A DNA stretch of 64,000 bases from DATAEG01 sp963703085 (GTDB lineage Bacteria; Actinomycetota; Actinomycetes; Mycobacteriales; Jatrophihabitantaceae). Shown here in pieces: positions 10,280 to 19,304 of the stretch. Every line of letters begins with the position of its first letter. The first letter of the stretch is position 1. Under the pieces are notes generated by a model. That model did not search any database, was not told the DNA's origin, and saw nothing but the letters and a program-made list of their open reading frames with translations. Location: the NCBI GenBank assembly GCA_963703085.1, contig OY969789.1, positions 1,054,001 to 1,118,000 on the forward strand, written 5' to 3'. The translations under genes were made by a program, and so were the position numbers.

Positions 10280-11860
10280 TCAGCCGCCGCCGATCTCGGC
10301 GTCATAGGTGACGGTGAAGCTGCGGTCCCACGCCTCGCCGGCCGGGGCACGCAGCCACGAACGCCTCGCGTCGAACGGCGGCTGTGCGTCCCACGGTTGG
10401 TCCAGACCCTGTCGGCGGGCGTGATGCAAGAACGCGCGGCGACTCTGACTGGCTTCCACCTCACCCTTGACCTTCTCGCCGTCCCACCCATCCAGACAGC
10501 GCTCGGCCAGCCTGTCCCGGCGGGCGGCGGCCGCTGGGTCGGCGTGGACGTCCTGCCACTCGTCAGGATCGGCGCCGAGGTCGTACAACTGTTCGTCCTC
10601 GCCCACGGTTGCGATGTACTTGGCCGACGTCGTCACCGCGGCGCGAATCGGAGCGACCGTTCCCTCACCGTTGTTCTCGATGATCACAGCCCGCTCCGGG
10701 TCACCGGGCGCCCCGCGCAGTTGGGGAACCAGGCTGGCGCCGGTGTGACGCCGATCGGCCAGCGCCTCGGGCATCTCCAGGCCGGACAGCTCGACGACGG
10801 TCGGGAACATGTCGACCAGGGACACCGCTTGTTCCACTGTGGACCCGGCCCGGATGTCCGGCCCGGCCACGATCAACGGGATCCGCGACGACCACTCGCG
10901 CAGGGTCCGTTTGAAGAACATCCCGTGTTCGCCGAGCATGTCACCGTGGTCGCTGGTGAACATGACCACGGTGTCCTCGCGCTGACCGAGCACATCGAGT
11001 TCATCGAGCAACTCACCGACCCGGTCGTCGATGTAGCTGGTCATCGCATACGAGGCGCGTCGAGTGCGGTACACATCGTCATCGGTCAGCGGGGTGACGT
11101 CCACGCCGTGGTAGGTGTTGGCCCACCAGTCGGTGACGTGGCTGCTCGCCCCGGCCGGCGCGGGTGTGGGCAGCGAGATCTCCCGGCCTTCGTAGCGATC
11201 CCAGTACCGCGGTGTGGGCGCGTACGGGTCGTGCGGCTGGGTGTACGAGACGCACACGAACCACGGCGCGGTGGCCCGCGGACCCCGCCGCCGGGCCAGC
11301 TGGCGCAATCGCTCCAGCGCACGGAAGTGCACTTCCTCGTCGTAATCCATCTGGTACGTCGAGGGAAGCGGTCCGGCCCATCGCATCATCTCGGCGGCTT
11401 GCGGCCGATTCTGGTGCGCGTCGGCACCGCCTTGCTGGAACCGTCGAGGCGGGTTGCCCTGCGCCGACCAACTGCTGGCCCACAGGAAGTCACTGGGATA
11501 TATATCCGCGGTGAGTCGCTCCTCCAGACCGTGATGCTGGTCCGGCCCGACGAAGTGCATCTTCCCCGACAGTGCAGTCTGGTAGCCGCCGGCCCGCAGC
11601 ACGTGGGCAAAGGTCGGCGTTCCGGCGGCCAGCTCTTCGGCGTTGTCGTTGACCGGGATGTCGCTGGCGAGCATGCCGGTGAACAACGCCGCCCGCGACG
11701 GCGCGCACAGCGGCGCCGGACAGTAGGCGTGTCGAAACCTCGTCCCCGACCGGGCCAGGGAGTCCAGGTTCGGGGTGAGCACGTCGGGGTTGCCGTACGG
11801 GCCGGTCGCGAGGGCCGACAACTGGTCCGCCATGACGAGCAGGATGTTCGGTCCGGTCAT
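10280..11860 (-). CDS. type I sulfatase
   Basis: A 526-residue arylsulfatase-family enzyme that hydrolyses sulfate esters. The sulfatase signature CAPSRAALFTG starts at Cys52, the residue that must be oxidised to formylglycine; metal ligands include Asp12 in MADQ and the later FTSDHGDMLGEHG segment. There is no signal peptide, so it should act in the cytoplasm on imported substrate. ATG 11860 is preferred because GGAG lies 6 bases upstream; ATG 11887 is in frame but has no ribosome site and falls inside the operator. It is divergent from a RidA gene. A formylglycine-generating enzyme is not encoded in this window. Confidence 0.92.
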   Translation of the reverse strand: MTGPNILLVMADQLSALATGPYGNPDVLTPNLDSLARSGTRFRHAYCPAPLCAPSRAALFTGMLASDIPVNDNAEELAAGTPTFAHVLRAGGYQTALSGKMHFVGPDQHHGLEERLTADIYPSDFLWASSWSAQGNPPRRFQQGGADAHQNRPQAAEMMRWAGPLPSTYQMDYDEEVHFRALERLRQLARRRGPRATAPWFVCVSYTQPHDPYAPTPRYWDRYEGREISLPTPAPAGASSHVTDWWANTYHGVDVTPLTDDDVYRTRRASYAMTSYIDDRVGELLDELDVLGQREDTVVMFTSDHGDMLGEHGMFFKRTLREWSSRIPLIVAGPDIRAGSTVEQAVSLVDMFPTVVELSGLEMPEALADRRHTGASLVPQLRGAPGDPERAVIIENNGEGTVAPIRAAVTTSAKYIATVGEDEQLYDLGADPDEWQDVHADPAAAARRDRLAERCLDGWDGEKVKGEVEASQSRRAFLHHARRQGLDQPWDAQPPFDARRSWLRAPAGEAWDRSFTVTYDAEIGGG

Positions 11861-11881
11861 GCCGTCTCCATCTGCTGGATC

Positions 11882-11894
11882 ATACATGCTGTAT
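11882..11894. promoter_or_regulatory. GntR-type operator (degenerate) between sulfatase and RidA genes
   Basis: ATACATGCTGTAT is a near-palindrome with 9 of 12 half-site bases matching ATGCAT-N-ATGCAT. It lies in the 56-base gap between divergent starts at 11860 and 11917, in the same arrangement as the stronger sites at 7735 and 14957. Confidence 0.5.
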
Positions 11895-11916
11895 AACTTG
11901 GAGCCAGGGAGGCACC

Positions 11917-12306
11917 ATGCGCCGTACCGCCTATCAACCAGCCACCGGCCCCACACCCAAAGCGCCATACAGTCCGGTGGTCCGCATCGGCGACTTGGTG
12001 GCCGTCTCCGGCCAGGTGGGATACCGCAACGACGGGTCCCTCGCCGGTGACGACATCCGGTCGCAGACGATCCAGACCCTGACCAACCTCGAAGCCGCAC
12101 TCCACGCGGCCGGCGCGTCGCCGGACAGCGTGCTGAAGTGCACGGTGTACCTCAGGAATCTCGGCGACTTCGCGGTGGTCAATGAGCTCTACCGCGAGTT
12201 CTTCGCCGAGCCCTTCCCGGCTCGCACCGCCATCGGCGTCGAACTCAACTTCGGTTTGTTGATCGAGATCGACGCACTTGCGGTGTCCGCCGACCCGAGC
12301 GGCTGA
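11917..12306 (+). CDS. RidA (YjgF/UK114) family enamine/imine deaminase
   Basis: A 129-residue RidA-family protein. The conserved Arg in FPARTAIGV and the C-terminal LIEIDALA segment fit the trimeric enamine/imine deaminase fold, which removes reactive imines made by PLP enzymes. GGGAGG lies just upstream of the ATG. It stands alone between the divergent sulfatase and the convergent oxidoreductase. A second RidA gene is at 23931-24316. The two fold-III PLP enzymes in the locus could be the source of imines, which is an inference from context. Confidence 0.9.
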   Translation: MRRTAYQPATGPTPKAPYSPVVRIGDLVAVSGQVGYRNDGSLAGDDIRSQTIQTLTNLEAALHAAGASPDSVLKCTVYLRNLGDFAVVNELYREFFAEPFPARTAIGVELNFGLLIEIDALAVSADPSG

Positions 12307-12339
12307 TGCGCGAGGCCGGATGAGCGTCGGCCCGGCCGA

Positions 12340-13341
12340 TCAGCCGGCGTCGAGGCCGAGCCCGCGCAGGTCGGCGTACTTGCCCTGCTGCTCAGCCGCA
12401 TACAGCCGCCAGATCACCCGCATCGATTGCAGGGCCCGCCGAGCGTCGGTGATCGGCCGTTCACCCGCCGTGATGCAGTGCAGGAAATGCAGCTGTTCAC
12501 GGTGGAGGAACTTCGCGCGCTCCGGGACCTCTGCCATGGTCTCGACCGAGTCGGCGGTCAGCACCTGCAGGCGCCCACCGCGCAGATCCAGCTCCAGCGT
12601 CGCATCAGCGCACTGCACGACGAAGTCGTTGACGCCCGTCGGCCGGCGCGCCTGCTCGGTGGCGAAGTACCGGCCGATGCGCCCGCCGGCGAAGTCGATC
12701 GTGACCTCGCAGATGTGCTCGGCCACGCCGGGCTGTGGATGGCCCAGGAACGTGCCGCGCAGCGGATCACCCAGGACGGCCAGCAGCAGGTCCACATAGT
12801 GGCAGCCGTGGCTGAACAGAATGCCGCCACCGCGCTCGGCCGGATTCCCTCGCCACCCACGTGGTCCGCCTTGGACGCCACGCTGTTCGGTCCGCACGCT
12901 GGCATGGAACGCCTCGCCGTAACGGCCGCTCGTCACGACCGATTGCAACGCCTCGACGAGCGGGTTGAACCGCAGCGTGTAGCCACACATCAACAGGACG
13001 CCGTGTTGGTCCGCAATCGACACGAGCTCGAGCGCGTCGGACTCGGTCAGCGCGAGCGGTTTCTCCATCAGCACGTGCCGGCCCGCCCGCAACGCGTCGC
13101 GGCCGATAGGCACGTGAGCTGAATGCGGCGCTGCGACGATCACCGCATCGACTTCGGGCAGCAGGTCCCGATAGTCGGTGAATGCCCGAACCTCTGGGAA
13201 CTCGGCGGCCAGCCGCGCTGCTGCATCGGACTGAGGATCGGCGACCGCAACCAGCCGGGCGGTATCGCCCAGCGACGCGATCGCCTGCGCATGGCGGCTG
13301 CCGAACACCCCGCAGCCGATAACGCCGATGCGGATGCTCAC
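12340..13341 (-). CDS. Gfo/Idh/MocA family oxidoreductase
   Basis: A 333-residue NAD(P)-dependent sugar or inositol dehydrogenase of the Gfo/Idh/MocA family. The N-terminal nucleotide-binding motif GVIGCGVFGSRHA and the EKPLALT motif with the conserved Lys are clear; the GCHYVDLL segment carries the catalytic His. GTG 13341 has GAGGAGG upstream. It is the second gene of the operon that begins with the deacylase at 14943, separated from it by 15 bases. The precise sugar substrate cannot be read from the sequence. Confidence 0.9.
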   Translation of the reverse strand: MSIRIGVIGCGVFGSRHAQAIASLGDTARLVAVADPQSDAAARLAAEFPEVRAFTDYRDLLPEVDAVIVAAPHSAHVPIGRDALRAGRHVLMEKPLALTESDALELVSIADQHGVLLMCGYTLRFNPLVEALQSVVTSGRYGEAFHASVRTEQRGVQGGPRGWRGNPAERGGGILFSHGCHYVDLLLAVLGDPLRGTFLGHPQPGVAEHICEVTIDFAGGRIGRYFATEQARRPTGVNDFVVQCADATLELDLRGGRLQVLTADSVETMAEVPERAKFLHREQLHFLHCITAGERPITDARRALQSMRVIWRLYAAEQQGKYADLRGLGLDAG

Positions 13342-13356
13342 CGTTGCCTCCTCAAC

Positions 13357-14943
13357 CTAAACACGTACGACCACGGCACCAGGCCGTGGCGCGTCGATCA
13401 CGTCGCCGTTGCCGACGACCTGGCAGCCATTGATGACCACGTTGGTGATGCCCACCGGCGCCGTCATCGGCTCGGCGTAGGTCGCCCGCGCATCGACGCG
13501 CTCGAGGTCGAAGCAGACCAGGTCAGCGGCGTTGCCCTCCCGGATCAGTCCGCGATCGTGCGCGCCGATGATCGACGCAGGCAGGGAGGTCAGCTTCCGG
13601 ACGGCCTCGTGCAGAGGGACCAGCCGCTCGTCGCGGACGTAGTGGCCGAGGAATCGCGGGATGGCACCCCATCCGCGCGGATGCGGCCGGTCCCCGACCA
13701 GGATCGCGTCGGTGCCCACGGCATGCCAGGGCGAGGCGAGCATGGTCCGCACGTTCGCCTCGTCACCGGCGAAGTTCAGCGCGCCCGCCCGCAAGCCTGC
13801 CGTGGCCAGGACGTCCCAGTAGACCTCGAACGGCGTCCGCCCCCGTGCTGCGGCGATGTCGGCGATGCAGCGACCGGCGTCCTGCGCGTACGGCGAGCCG
13901 GGCGCGGAGCTGAGTTGCAGAAGAGTCCAATCGATGGGCACGCCGTGCGCACCATCGGAGCCGGTGTCCTCCAACTCGGTGCAGATCGCGCTGCGCTGCT
14001 GGTCGCTGAACGCCGCCACGCCGGATCGGGTGAACTCCCCCGCCGCCCACGTCGGCAGGAACGCGGCGAGGTAGGTGGCGCCGGCGGTGTACGGATACGA
14101 GTCCAAGGTGATCTGCGCGCCTTTGTCGCGAGCAGCGCCGATCATCGCCAACAACTCATCGGCTCGGCCGCGATTCTCGGCATGATTCAGGTTGGCGTGG
14201 GTGAGGTGGACGCGGACACCGGTACTCAGGGCGAGGGCGATGAACTCGCAGTAGGCGGCCATCGCACCGCGGCCGTAGCTGCGCAGGTGGGGCGAGAGGT
14301 ATCCACCGAACCGAGCGACCGACTCGGCGACGGCACGCACCTCTCGGTCGTCAGCGGCGCTGGCTGGCGCGTAGGTGAGCCCGAACGATGCACCGACCGC
14401 ACCTTGCTCCATGCCCTCAGCGACGGCGTCGCGCAACCGGGCGAGTTCGTCGTCGAGCAGCGGCCGGGCGTCGTAACCGGCGATAGCGATGCGGATGTTG
14501 CCGTGCGGCACGAGATAGGCGATGTTTGCGAACAACCGTCCGCGCAATGCCGCCAGGTAGTCCCCGACGCTGACCGGTCCGGATGTGTGCGGCCCGTTCC
14601 ACGCTTCGATCTGCCGGCAGATCGCGCCGGCGGTCTCCGCGTCGGGGAACGGTGCATAGCTGAGTCCGTCCTGACCATGGACCTCGAGCGTGATGCCCTG
14701 GTGACGTTTCGCCGCATACCGCGGAGCTGCGCCCACCACGGCCAGTTCCGAATGCGCGTGCATGTCCACGAATCCGGGCGCCACGATCAGCCCGGTCGCA
14801 TCGATCACCTCGCGGGCGGGGAGTTCGGGGGTCAGTCCGACGGCCATGATGCGCCCGTCGCGCACGCCGACCCCGGGATTGGGCACGCCGGGCCATCCGG
14901 AACCATCCATCAGCAGTCCGCCGTGCACTGCTAGATCGAGCAC
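13357..14943 (-). CDS. N-acyl-D-amino-acid deacylase-type amidohydrolase
   Basis: A 528-residue zinc amidohydrolase of the D-aminoacylase/dihydroorotase group. The APGFVDMHAHSE motif gives the metal ligands His62 and His64, and VHLTHANLNH and LDSYPYTAG carry later ones. D-aminoacylases release D-amino acids from N-acyl derivatives, but related enzymes take other N-acyl or lactone substrates. GTG 14943 starts only about 14 bases from the palindromic operator and has no ribosome site, so a leaderless or nearly leaderless transcript is likely. It is co-transcribed with the oxidoreductase at 12340 and divergent from another oxidoreductase at 14984. Confidence 0.82.
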   Translation of the reverse strand: MLDLAVHGGLLMDGSGWPGVPNPGVGVRDGRIMAVGLTPELPAREVIDATGLIVAPGFVDMHAHSELAVVGAAPRYAAKRHQGITLEVHGQDGLSYAPFPDAETAGAICRQIEAWNGPHTSGPVSVGDYLAALRGRLFANIAYLVPHGNIRIAIAGYDARPLLDDELARLRDAVAEGMEQGAVGASFGLTYAPASAADDREVRAVAESVARFGGYLSPHLRSYGRGAMAAYCEFIALALSTGVRVHLTHANLNHAENRGRADELLAMIGAARDKGAQITLDSYPYTAGATYLAAFLPTWAAGEFTRSGVAAFSDQQRSAICTELEDTGSDGAHGVPIDWTLLQLSSAPGSPYAQDAGRCIADIAAARGRTPFEVYWDVLATAGLRAGALNFAGDEANVRTMLASPWHAVGTDAILVGDRPHPRGWGAIPRFLGHYVRDERLVPLHEAVRKLTSLPASIIGAHDRGLIREGNAADLVCFDLERVDARATYAEPMTAPVGITNVVINGCQVVGNGDVIDAPRPGAVVVRV

Positions 14944-14956
14944 GTCATTAGAGTAA

Positions 14957-14971
14957 CATGCATAATGCATG
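14957..14971. promoter_or_regulatory. GntR-type operator, perfect 15-base palindrome
   Basis: CATGCATAATGCATG is a perfect inverted repeat around the central A at 14964 and the best copy of the motif in the window. It lies between divergent starts at 14943 and 14984, within about 15 bases of each, so a bound protein would cover both promoters. The embedded CATAAT and CATTAT (opposite strand) resemble -10 boxes. Confidence 0.8.
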
Positions 14972-14983
14972 ATAGGAGGCCAC

Positions 14984-16006
14984 GTGCTCGGAGTGGGGAT
15001 CATCGGCACGGGCTGGGTCAGCACTGCTTATCTGGCGGCGTTCGCGGCTGAGCCGCGGACCACCGTTCGGGGCATCGTCGCCCGACGCACCGGAGCGGGC
15101 ACCCGGCTGCTCGAGCAGGCCGGCATCCGTGCCGCCGTGGAATACCCCGACGTCGATGCCATGCTCGCCGACTCCGCTATCGACATCGTGGTCTCAGCCA
15201 CGACACCGGACGTCCGTGCCGACCATGTCTGCGCCGCAGCCGAGAGCGGTCGGCATGTCGTCATCGAAAAGCCGGTCGGGCTGAATCGGCAGGACGTGCG
15301 CCGGATGCACGACGCGGTGCGATCAGCGGGTGTGCGATCGGTCAGCTCGTTCGTGCTGCGGTGGCATCCGTTGTTCGAACACATTCACGCTTTGGTACAG
15401 AGCAACCAACTGGGGAAACTCGTCTACCTCGAGGCCGACTACCGGCACGCTGTCGAGGTGAGCGAACGAGGTGGGAGGGACTGGCATCTCGGACACCAGT
15501 TCCCGCTGAGCGCCTTCCTCACCGGCGGGTGCCACGCGGTCGACACCCTTCGGTTCCTCGCCGGATCGGACATCGTCGAGGTGAGCGCCATTGCCGGTCC
15601 GCCGCGGCGCAACCCGGACTATGCGTACCCCCCGAACGCGGTCGCCACCTGCCGTTTCGCCGACGGGGCGATCGGCAAGGTCTCGGCCCTCCAGGACGGC
15701 CACTTCCCGTACCAGTTCCATGCCCGGTTGTTCGGGACGAGCGGCAGCGTCGATGACGATCGCTGGTTTCCCGCCGACGCGGGCCTGGAGAGCGGTTTCC
15801 GCTCGCTGAACATCGCGCCTCCCGGCAGTGGCGATGTCGCCGACCACCCGTTCCGTCGAGAAGTCAGCCATTTCGTCGATTGCATCGAGTCCGAGACGGA
15901 GTCGCACGCATCCATCTTCGACGCCGCCCGCACAATGGCGGCCTGTTTCGCGATCGACGACTCCATTGCATCCGGCGGCAAGCCCGTCCCGGTCGAAGCG
16001 ATCTGA
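14984..16006 (+). CDS. Gfo/Idh/MocA family oxidoreductase
   Basis: A 340-residue NAD(P)-dependent dehydrogenase of the Gfo/Idh/MocA family. GVGIIGTGWVSTAYL is the dinucleotide-binding motif, VIEKPVGLN holds the conserved Lys, and GGCHAVDTLRF the catalytic His. GTG 14984 is preferred because AGGAGG ends 5 bases before it; ATG 14969 is in frame but lies inside the operator. It stands alone, convergent with the fold-III PLP enzyme that ends at 16022. It is one of three such enzymes in the locus, which suggests several oxidation steps on one substrate or several substrates. Confidence 0.9.
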   Translation: MLGVGIIGTGWVSTAYLAAFAAEPRTTVRGIVARRTGAGTRLLEQAGIRAAVEYPDVDAMLADSAIDIVVSATTPDVRADHVCAAAESGRHVVIEKPVGLNRQDVRRMHDAVRSAGVRSVSSFVLRWHPLFEHIHALVQSNQLGKLVYLEADYRHAVEVSERGGRDWHLGHQFPLSAFLTGGCHAVDTLRFLAGSDIVEVSAIAGPPRRNPDYAYPPNAVATCRFADGAIGKVSALQDGHFPYQFHARLFGTSGSVDDDRWFPADAGLESGFRSLNIAPPGSGDVADHPFRREVSHFVDCIESETESHASIFDAARTMAACFAIDDSIASGGKPVPVEAI

Positions 16007-16021
16007 CCTGCTCCGCTCGGT

Positions 16022-17203
16022 TCAGCCGAGACCGATCGGCACCGACCGCGGTGGCGCGCCGCCATCGTCGACAAGGACTCCGGACGTCCACTTGTCGAAG
16101 GTCGTGCACGGATGCGAGACGCCGAAACCGATCCAGTCGCCCGGCTCCAGCTCCGCATTGATCTGTACCACGGCATGTTGGTCGCTGAGCCGAATCGTCT
16201 GTGCGGACCGGGCTGATCGCCATCGCCCAGCGCTGACGTATCCCAGCGGTATCGGGTCACCGTGGTCGTGCGAGACGTCGCGGCGGCCGACATCGACGAC
16301 GACGAGCCCGACCTCCGGCGCGGACAGCACCCGGCCCCAGACCTCGGCCACCGGCTGCAGTGAGTACGGCGAGCCGCTTCGGCTGAACGGACTCAGCTGC
16401 TCGTACAGCCCGTGGTCGTGCGCGACGTAACAGCCCGGACGCAACACGACGACGACGCCCGTTCCGACGAACTGATCCACTACCAGGTCGAAGTAGGCAC
16501 TGCCGCCGGCGCTGACCAACACCCCGCCGCGATGAGGCTGGATCAGTCCGGCACCGAGCAGGACCCGTCGCACCTCGTCGAGGGTCGCGAGGAAGGCGAT
16601 GACCGCGCTCGCCGCTGCGGAGTCGCCCACGACAGCTGGGGCGATCCCTTCGTAGCCGCTCACCCCGGCCACCGGGACACCGGCCTGGTTCGCCTTCGTC
16701 GCCACGTCGAGGGCAGCGGCCACCGTGCGCGCTCCGGTACGACCGCCGGGCAGTCCCACTTCCACCAAGGCGGCCCAGCGACCGGCCGTCGACACGCTAC
16801 GACCGAGAGTGTCGGCCAGCAGCCGCACCCCTGCGTGGCTGTCGATCCAACAGAGAAACTCGAAGTCGGCATCGGCCACCAGTTCCTCGTCCACCCAGCG
16901 CAGGAACCGCGCACTGACGACCGGGTTGGCCAGCACGATCCGGCGCGCGCCGAGCGCGCGAACTGCCCGTGCCTGTGCCGGCGTGGCCACCGAGATCCCC
17001 CACACGCCGGAGTGGAGCTGACGGGTCACGATCTCCGGGCACAACGTCGTCTTCGCGTGTGGCGCGAGCACCACGCCACGGTCGGCGCAGAATCGATTCA
17101 TCTCCGCAATGTTGTGATCAACCGCCGCAGAGCGGATGACCAGCAGCGGCGACTCGGAGACAGCAGTCAGGCCCACCACCGGGTCGACCGATGAGCTCGT
17201 CAC
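16022..17203 (-). CDS. fold-III PLP enzyme (D-serine dehydratase/D-threonine aldolase-like)
   Basis: A 393-residue protein with an alanine-racemase-type N-terminal barrel. The PLP lysine is Lys51 in LAPHAKTTL. The C-terminal HPCTTFDKW segment gives the His/Cys metal site seen in D-serine dehydratase and D-threonine aldolase relatives. It probably acts on a D-amino or beta-hydroxy-amino acid. GTG 17203 overlaps the stop of the peptidase gene as GTGA, so the two are translationally coupled; this decides the start over more upstream codons. It is the last gene of a six-gene operon that starts near 23770. Confidence 0.85.
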   Translation of the reverse strand: MTSSSVDPVVGLTAVSESPLLVIRSAAVDHNIAEMNRFCADRGVVLAPHAKTTLCPEIVTRQLHSGVWGISVATPAQARAVRALGARRIVLANPVVSARFLRWVDEELVADADFEFLCWIDSHAGVRLLADTLGRSVSTAGRWAALVEVGLPGGRTGARTVAAALDVATKANQAGVPVAGVSGYEGIAPAVVGDSAAASAVIAFLATLDEVRRVLLGAGLIQPHRGGVLVSAGGSAYFDLVVDQFVGTGVVVVLRPGCYVAHDHGLYEQLSPFSRSGSPYSLQPVAEVWGRVLSAPEVGLVVVDVGRRDVSHDHGDPIPLGYVSAGRWRSARSAQTIRLSDQHAVVQINAELEPGDWIGFGVSHPCTTFDKWTSGVLVDDGGAPPRSVPIGLG

Positions 17204-18522
17204 CCGTTTCCCGGGGCGTCGCCCGGAGGCTCGTTGCACCAACGCGAGATGAACCGCGCCAGGATCCGCCCGAGGTCGATGACATCGGCCGTGTCGACAT
17301 ACTCGTCCGGCGCGTGCGCACCACCGCCGCCCGGGCCGAGCACAATCGCCGGAGTCGGACTGTGCAGGTTGAACATGTAGGCGTCGCAGGCGAACGGCGC
17401 ACCGCGCAGCCGGAACGCCCGGCCGGCGACCGTCTCGTACGCCGCCTCGAGGACTGCCAGCGCCGGGTGATCCAGCGGCATATTGCTGCCGGGGAGGAAC
17501 CGGGTGGTCGGGGTCAGCGTGAGCTCGACGCCGCGCGTCGCCGGATCGGCATCGAGTGCCGCGCGGACATGGGACAGCAGAGCCGCGTCGAACTCCTCCG
17601 CCGTGACACCGGGAAGCGTCTCAGCCCAGAGGTGCAAGTAGGTGCTCTCCGGTGTCGCGATCGCCTCCTCGTAGGTCGTGCCGCCGCCGCCGACCTGATT
17701 CAGGTACAGCGGCAACGGACCGGTCTCCCGGAACAGCTCCGGGCCGACGGCGTCTGTGTTGCGGGCGTCGTTGAACTCGGCCAGCGCACAGATGACCCGT
17801 CCCAGCCCGCGGATCGCATCGGGCGGGTTCTCCCCATGGAAGGCCATACCGGTCCCACCGCGCAGGTGTAGGTAGGCCTCACGACCTCCCCGGTGCGCCG
17901 GACACACGTCGAGGTGGGTCGGTTCGCTGTTGATCCCGATGTCGGCGTTGTAGCCACGCAGCCGTGCGGCCAGCACACCATTGGAGCCGCCGAACTCCTC
18001 GTCGACGACACTCTCGACGATCACGTCGCCGAGACGCGGCACACCGAGTTCGGTCAGGCATCGGATCGCGAACAGGTGGCTGGCCAGGCAGGCCTTGGTG
18101 TCGTAGCTGCCACGCCCGTAGAGCCGTCCGTCGTCTACCGCTCCGCTGAACGGACCCGGTCCGGACCAGGCGTCTGACTGCGCGGCCACCGTGTCCACGT
18201 GCGTCGACAGCAACAGCGACCGACCACCGCCGGTTCCCGGGAACACGCCGACGACGTTCGGGCGATCCCGATACGAACGGGGCGAGCCGTTGATCTCAGC
18301 CGAGTAGGCCGGATGATCCCGCAGTTCCGGGACGTCGTCAGGAGTGAAGAGGTCCACCTGCGCACCCTGGGCGCGCATCCGCTCGGCAAGCCATTGCTGG
18401 CCGGCCAGCTCATGTCCCCAGGGCGGTTGGTTCTCGGTGGGGATACGAACGAGGTCGGCCGCGAACTCGATGATCTCGTCCGCGTGATCGGTCATCCACG
18501 CGTCGATCTCGTCGTCATACAT
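17200..18522 (-). CDS. M20-family metallopeptidase/deacylase (ArgE/DapE-like)
   Basis: A 440-residue cytoplasmic zinc hydrolase of the M20 family, which includes acetylornithine deacetylase and succinyl-diaminopimelate desuccinylase. Metal and catalytic residues are visible: His108 and Asp110 in LLSTHVDTV, Asp141 in GRGSYDTKA, Glu175-Glu176 in VDEEFGG, and a C-terminal GGGAHAPDE. It should remove an N-acyl group or cleave a short peptide; the substrate is unknown. ATG 18522 has GAGGTGG 8 bases upstream. It lies 20 bases after the SDR gene and overlaps the next gene by four bases (GTGA). Confidence 0.9.
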   Translation of the reverse strand: MYDDEIDAWMTDHADEIIEFAADLVRIPTENQPPWGHELAGQQWLAERMRAQGAQVDLFTPDDVPELRDHPAYSAEINGSPRSYRDRPNVVGVFPGTGGGRSLLLSTHVDTVAAQSDAWSGPGPFSGAVDDGRLYGRGSYDTKACLASHLFAIRCLTELGVPRLGDVIVESVVDEEFGGSNGVLAARLRGYNADIGINSEPTHLDVCPAHRGGREAYLHLRGGTGMAFHGENPPDAIRGLGRVICALAEFNDARNTDAVGPELFRETGPLPLYLNQVGGGGTTYEEAIATPESTYLHLWAETLPGVTAEEFDAALLSHVRAALDADPATRGVELTLTPTTRFLPGSNMPLDHPALAVLEAAYETVAGRAFRLRGAPFACDAYMFNLHSPTPAIVLGPGGGGAHAPDEYVDTADVIDLGRILARFISRWCNEPPGDAPGNG

Positions 18523-18542
18523 CGGATCGCCACCTCTTCCTG

Positions 18543-19304
18543 TCAGAACGCGGTCTGGCCGCCGTCGATGGTCAAGGTTGCGCCGGTGATGAAGCTCGCT
18601 TCGTCCGAGGCCAGGAACGCAATTGCTGCCGCGACTTCGTCGGCGCGGCCGACCCGACCCAGCGGAATGTGGCTCGCGATGTACTCCTGCACGACCTCCG
18701 GAGGGTCGATCCCCCGTGCCATCGGTGTGTCGATGTAACCAGGGCAGACCGCGTTCACGGTGACGCCGTGTTGCGCCAGGTCGAGTGCCATCGACTTGGC
18801 CAGCAGAGTCACACCGCCCTTCGACGCGTTGTACGACGCGTAGTTCGGCTCGCCCACCAGGCCGTTCGTCGAGGATGTGACCACGATGCGGCCCCGACGG
18901 CGAGGAATCATCTCGGCGGCAACGCGTTGGCAGACGACGAACATCCCGGTGAGGTTGACGTCGAGGGTGCGGCGCCACTCGACCATCGTCACGTCCATGA
19001 ACGGCGTCTCGTACGCGATGCCCGCGTTGCTGACGAGGACGTCGATCTGCGGAAGGAACTCGTTCGCCGCAATCACCATCGCATCGACGTCAGTCGTGCT
19101 GCCTACATCCCCGGACCAGCCGAGTACCTGCGGCGCGCGATCGCCGTTGAGCCGCTGCACCTCTTCGTGCAACACACTGGCGTCGATGTCCATGACAACG
19201 ACGCGAAAGCCCCGGGCGAGCAGCGCGGTCGTGGCGGCGAGGCCTATGCCGCTGGCTCCGCCGGTGACGATTGCCCCGCGGGGTTCCGATTCGTCACCGC
19301 TCAT
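18543..19304 (-). CDS. short-chain dehydrogenase/reductase
   Basis: A 253-residue classical SDR oxidoreductase. The cofactor motif TGGASGIG is near residue 15, the NAG motif is in LVSNAGIAYE, and the catalytic Ser-Tyr-Lys set is in VTSSTNG and YASYNASKGG. An Asp after the second strand (VVMDID) favours NAD over NADP. The C-terminus IDGGQTAF is typical of the 3-ketoacyl-ACP-reductase-like branch, many of which oxidise sugars or sugar acids. The ATG at 19304 overlaps the end of the DapA-family gene by 11 bases. It is the fourth gene of the 23770-16022 operon. Confidence 0.9.
   Translation of the reverse strand: MSGDESEPRGAIVTGGASGIGLAATTALLARGFRVVVMDIDASVLHEEVQRLNGDRAPQVLGWSGDVGSTTDVDAMVIAANEFLPQIDVLVSNAGIAYETPFMDVTMVEWRRTLDVNLTGMFVVCQRVAAEMIPRRRGRIVVTSSTNGLVGEPNYASYNASKGGVTLLAKSMALDLAQHGVTVNAVCPGYIDTPMARGIDPPEVVQEYIASHIPLGRVGRADEVAAAIAFLASDEASFITGATLTIDGGQTAF

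Noticed and set aside
13123..14934. Open frame of 603 codons on the plus strand
   Set aside because: It is antisense to the deacylase gene, whose protein is clearly conserved.
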